Shown here: one piece after another, positions 8,055 to 14,033 of the stretch
How the letters are laid out: every line of letters starts with the position of its first letter
Numbering within the stretch: position 1 is the first letter of the stretch
DNA from: Dipylidium caninum
Taxonomy: Eukaryota; Platyhelminthes; Cestoda; Cyclophyllidea; Dipylidiidae
Assembly (NCBI GenBank): GCA_017562135.1
Contig: QEYB01000126.1
Location: 1 to 14,033 of the forward strand
Reading direction: 5' to 3'
DNA length: 14,033 nt
The notes under the pieces: model-generated
What the model saw: the letters and a program-made list of their open reading frames with translations, nothing else
Told to the model about the DNA's origin: nothing
Database searches by the model: none
Position numbers and translations under genes: made by a program

Positions 8055-8319
8055 CCTCACCTATGATCATGATGTAATTTAGTTTTTATTTTAACAATTT
8101 CAATTAAAGTCGCCTTATAAAAAGTGCCCGTTGGCCATAAAAAAAGGCTCTCGCTGTTTTCGGGGGAGATGGGGTGCTTAAATCCCAGAACGTTGCACAA
8201 CCTCATATGTAAAACTGCCTGAAGAAGTCGATGGATATGAGGAAAAATTGGTTATAATCGAAAAGCTGACGACCGACTTAGTGATTAGTGCTTCTTTAAC
8301 TGTGTTCCCCGAGCAGCAC

Positions 8320-8354
8320 TATAAAAGCCTCCTCCGCCGGCCAGCGCGCTCAGT
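8320..8354 (+). promoter_or_regulatory. Candidate RNA polymerase II core promoter (TATA box plus initiator)
   Basis: TATAAAAG at 8320-8327 is followed by TCAGT at 8350-8354. If the A at 8352 is the start site, the TATA box begins at -32, the usual spacing. TCAGT is the initiator form known best from arthropods. Two other TATA-like motifs lie upstream at 8116-8124 and about 8137-8145. No good downstream promoter element is seen. The first ATG after the start site is at 8394. Confidence 0.45.
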
Positions 8355-8393
8355 GGCCTCGGGGAGTCTCCCGTGCGGTGCTTCGAAGTGGGG

Positions 8394-8570
8394 ATGTGTC
8401 GGGGCGCAGGTCCTGGGCTTGGACTTACGCACATATTTAACTGGGCACGGGGACGTTGGCCATCTTCCCTCTTGTTTCACCTCTACGAGTTCAGTTTCCC
8501 TCCACGAATACCACAGTGGTCAGTTTTAACTAACTCCATCATACGTATTCGCGGAGAAATCTACGATTAG
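8394..8570 (+). CDS. Hypothetical 58-aa protein downstream of the TATA/initiator pair
   Basis: This is the first ATG after the predicted start site at 8352 (G at -3). It opens 58 codons to TAG at 8568. The product starts with a short Gly-rich segment and continues with an aromatic-rich middle (HIFNWARGRWPSSLLFHLYEF). The tail is RIRGEIYD. I do not recognise it. Its support is the position 42 nt behind a plausible promoter. It may instead be a first exon or a chance ORF. Confidence 0.3.
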   Translation: MCRGAGPGLGLTHIFNWARGRWPSSLLFHLYEFSFPPRIPQWSVLTNSIIRIRGEIYD

Positions 8571-8661
8571 TCTTCACTCCGTCTAACCGCTCCGCCGCCG
8601 ACCCTCACCGAGGCCACGTGGACGCAACTCTTCTTACCGTAAGTCCTCTCGTGGTGCCAAA

Positions 8662-8682
8662 TTGTTATTATTGTTATTGTTA
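8662..8682 (+). repeat. TTATTG-type microsatellite
   Basis: A short TTGTTATTATTGTTATTGTT run, about 21 nt. The surrounding 8571-8890 interval holds no gene I can support. Confidence 0.7.
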
Positions 8683-8784
8683 AGCATTTGAAAGGCAGAT
8701 ACGCCACCTTAATGCTAAGTTCTTAGAAAATTTCCTCTTTCCTGAAATGCCGCACCTGCTAACCCTCCGGTCTTTTTGTCGATT

Positions 8785-8889
8785 TTCCTATTGATTTTGA
8801 GGTGTGGAAGCGGTCCACAGCACAGACGACTTTGGCTCGCCTTCCAGTCCCCGACTTGTATCGATCGCCTGCCCCAAAATCGATAGGAA
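8785..8889. repeat. Imperfect inverted repeat, 15-nt arms
   Basis: The left arm TTCCTATTGATTTTG (8785-8799) and right arm CAAAATCGATAGGAA (8875-8889) are complementary at 14 of 15 positions, with a 75-nt spacer. No flanking target-site duplication is apparent. It could be an old short element or a chance match in AT-rich sequence. Confidence 0.45.
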
Positions 8890-8895
8890 TGGCAG

Positions 8896-9111
8896 TCAAA
8901 TTGTCAGATTTGCCACACATCCTCCCCTGTTGTCTTGCGCACATGAGGAGCGTGAGGAGAGATTTTTAGAAGTGACCTTCCAAAAATCTTGCTGCGGCAT
9001 CTTGACGTATGCAATGCACTGGGGTGCACGATGTTCCTGCTCGAGTCGCTGTCTTCTCAGGGCGTCGAGTGCATCCTCCACTCCACTCCAATCCAATCCA
9101 TTCCGCTTCCC
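8896..9111 (-). CDS. C-terminal coding segment, same frame as 9115-9906, ends in TGA
   Basis: Immediately after the TAG at 9112 the same frame stays open for 71 codons and ends with TGA at 8898-8896. It reads like a real protein. A charged helix-forming stretch (VEDALDALRRQRLEQEH) is followed by a part with Cys and aromatic residues (CIAYVKMPQQDFWKVTSKN). It may be a following exon, a readthrough extension, or part of one exon split by a nonsense change. Available donors and acceptors between 9170 and 9076 mostly do not restore this frame, so a clean intron solution is not visible. The pentamer repeat at 9076-9104 falls inside its first residues. Confidence 0.4.
   Translation of the reverse strand, partial: GKRNGLDWSGVEDALDALRRQRLEQEHRAPQCIAYVKMPQQDFWKVTSKNLSSRSSCAQDNRGGCVANLTI
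9076..9104 (+). repeat. Pentanucleotide repeat (CTCCA/ATCCA)
   Basis: Three CTCCA units (9076-9090) are followed by two ATCCA units (9091-9100) and a partial unit. On the minus strand it contributes Trp/Ser/Gly codons to the frame of 8896-9111. Confidence 0.8.
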
Positions 9112-9114
9112 CTA

Positions 9115-9906
9115 TCCGCGTTGCCAAATGTGGCTCTGCCCGCCTCGGTGACCGGCGTTGCTGTTACCGCTGCTACCACCATTGTTGCTGTTGTTAGCGC
9201 TGCTCCCGCTGCCGCCGTTGCGTCCGCTGTTGATCGGAGTAGTTATTCTGGGACCACGTCTATGATGGATGCTTCTCTGAAAGATTCTCCTTCTTATGAG
9301 ATGGTGCGATCCAAAACTTTGCGCCATCACCTCTCTCATATGCTCTGTAATGCGTGAGTACATGGGCGTTGGACGAAAGTCATCCTCATCCTCATCCTCG
9401 TCGTATATGTCAACGTCAGTGAGGGACGGGTGCATCGGAGAACTCTCACCAGAATAACGCGCACTCAGTGGACTCGGTCGGCGCCTCAACCTGGGGAATT
9501 CGAAAGCGATGCCGGGGGCAGGCACAGCTACATAATTTGGGTCATTCCTGGCCTGCTCCGCCTCCATAGAGCTGGTGCGGCTGAAGTATCCGGAACTATA
9601 GTTGGAAGTAGCCCAGTATGGCGGCATCGGGCCCTCGTTGGACGCGAAATTTCGCACCCTGTCCCAGTTGAGTTGTTGCCGCTCCATCTGACGAAAAAAG
9701 GCATGAAGAGCGAGTGGGGGATGGCTTGCGTCGTAGCGGTGAAGACTACCGGAAGCAGTAGGATTTATGTGAACGGGGCTCCTACGGAACGTCGAGTGGT
9801 CAGTTTCACCTCTGGCAACGTTAGAAGTGTTATTGGTGAATAAAAAAGGCTTACGCCTCCTAAGGTAGCCGCTGTGGACGTGACCGCTATATTGCTCGCC
9901 AATTGA
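9115..9906 (-). CDS. Central coding segment of an unrecognised low-complexity protein
   Basis: This is the strongest coding signal in the window: 264 codons open leftwards from 9906, closed by TAG at 9114-9112. The upstream limit is a TAA at 9909-9907. An internal ATG lies at 9687, but the sequence before it (LHRYDASHPPLALHAFFRQ) looks equally protein-like, so I do not take it as the start. From that Met, residues 1-60 are rich in Ser, Tyr and Pro. Residues 91-103 are strongly acidic (DVDIYDEDEDEDD), 131-147 are basic (IRRRIFQRSIHHRRGP) and 153-178 are Gly/Ser/Asn-rich. The composition suggests a mostly disordered nuclear or regulatory protein, which is inference. A possible splice donor (GCG|GTAACA, intron from 9167) lies within the Gly/Ser/Asn stretch. 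It shares one frame with the segments at 8896-9111 and 9910-10140. Confidence 0.6.
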
Positions 9907-9909
9907 TTA

Positions 9910-10140
9910 TGCTGACTGAATGGGAAGAAGATGGAGTGGAAGTTGGCTGCTTATCTGAGTCCCGGTTGCCCCAGTCTCGGGGTTCTCTGACTGTGACGCG
10001 GATTCTTGTGGCTGTTGCTCTTGTACTTCGCCTTGTCCTTGTGGAGGCTTTCGCCCTTGCCCCTGCTATTGACCCTGGTCTTGCTCTTCCTCCTGCTCTT
10101 GTTGTTGGTTGTTCATTCTTCTTTGGCGACCGTGTGTCAT
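9910..10140 (-). CDS. Gln/Glu-rich N-terminal segment of the same frame, with one in-frame TAG
   Basis: ATG at 10140-10138 (G at -3) starts a frame identical in phase to 9115-9906. It encodes MTHGRQRRMNNQQQEQEEEQ, then meets a TAG at 10068-10066 and continues QGQGRKPPQGQGEVQEQQPQ and a Ser/Thr/Pro-rich part up to the TAA at 9909. The TAG lies between CAA and CAG codons and the TAA could come from CAA, so both are one change from Gln. The ATG is conserved in the left duplicate at 250. Either this is the 5' exon of the gene with damage or base errors, or the stops lie in an intron whose borders I cannot fix. Confidence 0.35.
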
Positions 10141-10413
10141 GGCAGTTGGACCAGGAGAGTGAACTCCATGCGATCAGTAGATGATTCCTGGGTATTTCAG
10201 CTGCGTTTACCACGTTGGTATCCTGTGTCGATTGCTAGGATTAATTTCATCAAGGGACGACCAGTTGCAGGTGACCGGCAAGTGCAGTCTGCTAGCACAC
10301 TCGGCCACGTCTCGTTTTGTACTGATATCACCACGTAAATTACCCTTTTTGCCTACGGAGTATCCACGAGTCCGGTTTCTCGGTAGTCTGGTCTGCAGCG
10401 ATCCTGTCGTTGC

Positions 10414-10436
10414 GGCTGAGGCTGAGGCTGAGGCTG
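10414..10436 (+). repeat. (GGCTGA)n hexanucleotide array
   Basis: Nearly four perfect units. The left duplicate has a longer, non-repetitive sequence of roughly 130 nt between the flanking anchors (after 1729). Confidence 0.85.
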
Positions 10437-10499
10437 CTTGGGTCCATGACGAGGCAGGACACTGGTGGTTTGGCAGACGCCAAGCGTGCTGCTCCATCC

Positions 10500-10544
10500 G
10501 GTGTGGTGTGGTGTGGTGCGCTGCGCTGCGCTGCGCTGCGCTGC
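10500..10544 (+). repeat. Compound pentanucleotide array (GGTGT)3-GGTGC-(GCTGC)5
   Basis: Nine perfect five-base units in a row, changing from GGTGT to GCTGC through one hybrid unit. In the left duplicate the interval after the shared GCTCCATCCGGTGT is several times longer (about 1935-2258) and shows no such periodicity. Confidence 0.9.
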
Positions 10545-11204
10545 TGAGGGGAAGTTGAGTGATGTGGTCAGTTGAGCCAGTCGTCCAGTCTGTCGCATTG
10601 CACGAGACCAAGTGAAGCCAGAGCATCGGAGGAGACGAGGCACAGGGGTGCTCTTCTCTCTCCACCAAGTAAACTGCGTTGGCACACTTGCAAGTGTCAC
10701 TTTTATCCCACGTGGGGGCAGGAGGGAGGTGCAGACGGGCCAGGGGAGAAGATGAAGTGGGCGGAGGCGTCTTCTCGGGTGGATGGCATGACACCTGGCA
10801 CAATGGCACCAGCGTTCAAACAACAAAACGCCTCTCAAATGTCATTATTTACATCATGTTAATTCCACCAGGGTTGCGTGAGAGTGTGATGAAGCCATGC
10901 TAGGAGAAACACCGCATTTGACGTGACCTCAGCGCGATTCAGATGCACCTGTTTGGTCGGGGGCACATGACGCTCCGACTCCGTGGCGGGCTGCACAGTC
11001 CGTGAGTAACCTCGTGTGTGCCAGGTAAACGGCAGTGCTGCCACGTCGTCTGATGGTGTAAAAGGGGGCGAACGGAGGCCTGGAGTGGCTGGCAGGAGGC
11101 GCCGAGGCCAGGCTGCAGTGCCGCCGCTCACCGCTGCGAGGCCCCGTCCGTGAGGAAGTCATGCAGCAAAAGCCCATCCTCCCCGTCACACAGAATGGCA
11201 GGAG

Positions 11205-11296
11205 TTAAAGCGTCTGCACGGTGCTCTGCATCACCTGAAATGAGAAATTGGCGTTTAAAATGTTACCAGAGTTGCATTTCATTTGCCTGATCCCTC
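11205..11296 (+). repeat. Ultraconserved core of the duplication, right copy
   Basis: Partner of 3200-3291, 91 of 92 positions identical. The same 32-nt minus-strand GT...AG segment lies at 11266 to 11235. In this copy removing it would join an open upstream frame to 34 more codons ending in TGA at 11130-11128. Confidence 0.8.
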
Positions 11297-11423
11297 TACA
11301 ACCGTATAACTGTGGCCCACATAGAAAACGAGAAGTTTCGCGAGTGACAGACGGGAACAGTGGTGAGACTAATTGGCCGCCTCGCCAGTCTCGGCCTCTC
11401 CTCTTCTCGCCTCTCCACGATGA

Positions 11424-11735
11424 GTTGTTCCCCAAATCTATTCAATGACGTGTAATGGTGGCTGTGCAATTGCATACCTCCACACTCACTGCCTGACAGC
11501 CAGCAACACCGGCGTCGCATCATCTTCCGTCGCTAACGCCAGTGTGGTTGTCCTCCATGCCACGCCCCAACATGCACTCTGCAAATCATTGTCCAACAGA
11601 CCGCCTGCTGCAGAAGACGCCCCAGTGCACCCGCTTGATCTACCCAGCGCAGTGAGGCCACAGGCGCCAGTGCTGGCTCACTTGGTGCTGGTGATGATGT
11701 CGTGCTTCCCGTTCGAACAAACACGGCTCTGCTAA
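11424..11735 (+). CDS. Possible plus-strand exon or 96-aa ORF, unknown product
   Basis: A pyrimidine-rich stretch (11390-11417) ending in GATGAG is a plausible splice acceptor. The frame after it is open to TAA at 11733-11735, with an ATG at 11445 in a poor context. The 96-residue product from that ATG is Ala/Val/Cys-rich with a hydrophobic C-terminal stretch (VLAHLVLVMMSCF). GC-rich third positions favour coding over chance. The left duplicate has diverged here and lacks the ORF, which argues against a conserved gene. Confidence 0.25.
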   Translation, partial: VVPQIYSMTCNGGCAIAYLHTHCLTASNTGVASSSVANASVVVLHATPQHALCKSLSNRPPAAEDAPVHPLDLPSAVRPQAPVLAHLVLVMMSCFPFEQTRLC

Positions 11736-11789
11736 CGACCCCGCGAAATTAATGTGACTAGACCAGTAAGAAGCTGAACTGGGCGTCGT

Positions 11790-11812
11790 GAGCGAGCGAG
11801 CGAGCGAACGAG
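11790..11812 (+). repeat. (GAGC)n tetranucleotide run
   Basis: About five GAGC-like units with one base change near the end. Confidence 0.8.
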
Positions 11813-12355
11813 TAAAAGTGGTAATTCTGACTTGCTAGTGAAGCGAGGTGACGACACTGCCTCACACAATTTACTAACGAATGTCTGTTATACTCTAAGG
11901 CTGCCGATGCTTCGCGCATCAGTTGTTTACCCTTGGGCGAAGAAACTCTCGTGTAGTAAGCAGCAAGCCGACTGTATATACTCTATCGGTTTGTTCAAGC
12001 CTCACGCTCGGCAGGAGGTACGGCTTCGACGCTGACTGATTACGTGTCGCCGGCGGATTGAATCCACTGCGACTAGACGTTAAATGGGTCCTTCAAAGAC
12101 CATGTCAGACCATAGAAGGCATTTCACTCCATCCGATAGCTAACAGCATCAATTCTAACGGACGCAAGAGGGCGAACTGAGGCGAATGAGCCCCCGCTTT
12201 TCGTTTGTTGGCCAACCACTACCCGGATGGTGAGAAGGGACCAAGTGGTTCCTAAATTACTCTGCCTTGTACCCCTAAAGTTCAAGGCAAAAGAAGCACT
12301 TCACACTTGACCACGCGAGACATCGTAACTCTTAAGTCTCGCTCACGAAGCTCGT

Positions 12356-12658
12356 ATGCCGAGACGATCATCTGCATCCAATGCGTGGTTTACTCATTAT
12401 GTGGACGAAAGTGGTATTTCAACGTGCAGAATATCCATTTCGGTATACTCGTACGCTACCACTCCAGCCGAGACGAAATTTGCTCCGAATGCCGGTCACC
12501 ACTTAAATCCCATTTGCTTTGTTTATTTATCTTTTCTATTTGATAGCAGGTCTGTGGACTGCTCTGCCAGTTGTCGTGACTGTCGGCGTTTGTTGGCGCA
12601 GCAACTGACCCCGTGTGCACCAGACAGTCGTCTCGTCACTGTGGCGAGAAGGCGATGA
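12356..12658 (+). CDS. Hypothetical 100-aa Cys-containing protein
   Basis: ATG at 12356 opens 100 codons to TGA at 12656. The first part (NAWFTHYVDESGISTCRISI) and the middle look like an ordered chain. Six Cys are present, three of them in the cluster VDCSASCRDCRR, and the C-terminus is basic. This spacing does not match a zinc-finger pattern I can name. A second plus-strand frame (12307-12543) is also open but has no ATG. The start context is weak (C at -3). It lies just beyond the right end of the duplication. Confidence 0.28.
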   Translation: MPRRSSASNAWFTHYVDESGISTCRISISVYSYATTPAETKFAPNAGHHLNPICFVYLSFLFDSRSVDCSASCRDCRRLLAQQLTPCAPDSRLVTVARRR

Positions 12659-13361
12659 TGAGGGGGAGGTGGAAGTCGGGCACTGGTGTGGCCCATCCAT
12701 GGCTCCCCTACGGTGCGGTCGACTGAAACGCCACGGCGTCTGGATGTGGGGCAATGAGCAGGGGTGGTGGTGAACGGTGGGGGACGCGTCTATCGCGTCG
12801 GGACCAGTGGCGTCCAAAAGTCCGGTTGTCGCATGTTAGCAGGACAGATGTCTCGAACCGACAACTGCACATGCGCATAATACCCCAAACAGGCTGTGCT
12901 AAACAAATAATGAAGCCATCACGCTGTCAAGCTTTCGACAACACCGACGTCGAAGGCGGGGAGCAGGAGGAGGTGGAGGAGGAGATCAAAGAAGCGCATT
13001 TCATTCCAGCTATTGGAGGTTACAAGTACGCGCCGCTTCTATGAGTTTCGACGAGGAAGAGACTCGCCCCAAATTGACCACACCTACTAGCCTAGCAAAC
13101 ATGCTCCTTCCTCTCCGTTTCCGCAAGTCTCCCTCAGCAGCGAATTGGCAGGAGTGAGATATAGCCCGTCCTGTGGTGTACAGACAAAGCGGAGGAGCAG
13201 AAGAAGCTTTAGTTGGTATAAATGTTTGAGGAGAGAAGAAAATAGGAGGGATAATTGTTGCGCGGTGTGAAGACATCATCTGCATCACCTTGATAACTGC
13301 GGTAAGACACTTAAGGGGCATTCCGTAAATCGACGACATTCTCTTGTAGATGTTTTGCTGA
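12659..13361 (+). other. No firmly supported gene; two weak exon-like frames
   Basis: A plus-strand frame ending at 13044 has an acidic C-terminus (VEGGEQEEVEEEIKEAHF), but its first part is Arg-rich and not convincing. Its stop overlaps an ATG at 13041 that opens 38 codons (MSFDEEETRPKLTTPTSLAN...) to TGA at 13157. An acceptor-like TTCCAG at 13004-13009 precedes this second frame. The opposite strand is open as well (13501-13010), so I call no gene. Confidence 0.3.
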
Positions 13362-13673
13362 AGAGAGCCAGTGTGTCCACCTTCTTCGCCCATTCCACAA
13401 GAGGCACGTCGACGGGAACGCGGACCCACTCCGATCGAGAATGTGGGAAGCCATCCGAACCTCACAGACGAACTCTTTGCTGAACACCCGATTAATGCCA
13501 CAAGAGCACTACTGAAATCGGAGCCGCCTGACTATCGTGCGGATAATGGCACTTTGCCTGGAGAGCACCTGCGACCCACCTCAATCAGTCTGCTCCTCGC
13601 TTCAGCTGCAATCACGTTGGGATATCCTCCGCTCGTGACGCCGACGACACCTCAAACGTTTATGTCTCTTTGA
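13362..13673 (+). CDS. Possible terminal exon, unknown product
   Basis: The frame is open from just after TGA at 13359 to TGA at 13671. A splice acceptor is possible at GAGAGCCAG ending at 13370. From there it encodes about 100 residues with a balanced composition. These include a basic QEARRRERG, an Asn/Leu/Glu-rich middle (HPNLTDELFAEHPINATRAL) and a hydrophobic, proline-punctuated C-terminus (LLLASAAITLGYPPLV). No ATG lies near the start, so it would need an upstream exon. AT-rich sequence follows the stop. The minus strand is also open across most of it, which lowers confidence. Confidence 0.35.
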   Translation, partial: REPVCPPSSPIPQEARRRERGPTPIENVGSHPNLTDELFAEHPINATRALLKSEPPDYRADNGTLPGEHLRPTSISLLLASAAITLGYPPLVTPTTPQTFMSL

Positions 13674-13940
13674 TTGTTACTCATAATATATATCCATTAC
13701 CCGCACGAATATTCTTGAGTGGGAAAGGCGCTCATTTTATGGCGTAGCTGCTGAAACAACACACTCAACACAAGCTGGCGGGAGGTGCACATTTCGAGTG
13801 AGCTATATATATACGGCGGTGCGAACGAAGTTTTCATGAGGATGTGACTGCGAGTAATGTGACTTCTCATAGAAATAATTGCCGTAAGCAGAGCATTGAA
13901 TCTCAACATTAATCTAGCCAAACCTTCTCTGCTGAGTTCT

Positions 13941-14033
13941 GTGGCCTGGTCAAGAATGGCTAAGGCCACACATATGTAATACAGAGTTCGACCCCTGATT
14001 GGCAGGTGAGCGCTGGCTAAGGGCGATCATGTA
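13941..14033 (+). mobile_element. Possible tRNA-derived SINE fragment, cut by window edge
   Basis: TGGTCAAGAATGG at 13947-13959 resembles a polymerase III A box. GAGTTCGACCC at 13984-13994 closely matches the B box. They start 37 nt apart, as in tRNA genes. The T-arm and acceptor stem do not pair well, so this is not an intact tRNA. That fits a SINE head or a decayed tRNA. Its 3' part lies outside the window. Confidence 0.3.

Larger units (their letters stand above)
9916..12057 (+). repeat. Right copy of the segmental duplication
   Basis: This is the shorter partner of 1-3934, in the same orientation. It lacks the roughly 1.14 kb segment found at about 357-1497 of the left copy. It carries two tidy short tandem arrays (10414-10436 and 10500-10544) where the left copy has longer, non-repetitive sequence. 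Its left end overlaps the 5' part of the minus-strand gene candidate that ends at 8896. The stretch from about 10240 to 11200 holds no gene I would defend. Open frames there are products of GC-rich and repetitive sequence. Confidence 0.85.

Noticed and set aside
9430..9843. 137-codon plus-strand ORF
   Set aside because: It is the antisense shadow of the better minus-strand frame 9906-9115.
10207..10838. Minus-strand frames of 161 and 200 codons
   Set aside because: They run across the pentamer and hexamer arrays and GC-rich sequence, which suppress stops; not conserved in the left copy.
1..14033. CRISPR arrays, rRNA, bacterial operons, integrases or phage-defence genes
   Set aside because: No regularly spaced repeats, no ribosomal RNA signature and no matching protein motifs in any frame I examined.

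Overview
The window looks like an accessory, largely non-coding stretch of a eukaryotic nuclear genome, most probably an invertebrate animal. The grounds are simple-sequence tracts, plausible splice signals, one TATA/initiator pair, no bacterial-style packed operons, and no recognisable prokaryotic, organellar or viral gene. CpG is not visibly depleted. A candidate 32-nt intron and a tRNA-like repeat at the right edge would fit a parasitic flatworm, but I cannot fix the clade. No protein could be named from the sequence alone, so gene symbols are blank.

Layout. Positions 1-3934 and 9916-12057 are two collinear copies of one segment in the same orientation. They are about 8-10 kb apart because the left copy is longer. 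To the left of about 3200 (right-copy equivalent 11205) the copies differ mainly by interspersed short insertions or deletions, nearly all making the left copy longer. From 3200 on they align without gaps for 92 nt with one mismatch, then diverge by substitutions. This abrupt change suggests that one copy is poorly polished sequence, so reading frames inside 1-3200 need caution. A segment of about 1.14 kb (about 357-1497) is present only in the left copy.

The best coding signal is a minus-strand frame running from an ATG at 10140 to a TGA at 8896. It has only three in-frame stops in about 415 codons (TAG 10066, TAA 9907, TAG 9112). Its parts are a Gln/Glu-rich start inside the right duplicate, a central part with acidic, basic and Gly/Ser/Asn-rich segments, and a C-terminal part with a charged predicted helix. 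The left duplicate has an ATG at the homologous place (250) and an open frame that runs off the window edge. The simplest model is a tandemly duplicated gene whose 5' end and upstream flank make up the repeated segment.

Between the copies (about 4000-8900) lie only small candidate ORFs, a strong pair of homopurine/homopyrimidine tracts (5464-5515 and 6531-6588, opposite strands), a canonical G-quadruplex motif (7149-7174), and a TATA box with initiator (8320-8354). Right of the right copy (12.1-14.0 kb) are low-confidence candidate ORFs or exons and a possible tRNA-derived SINE at the edge. All small-ORF calls rest on openness, start context and composition only.
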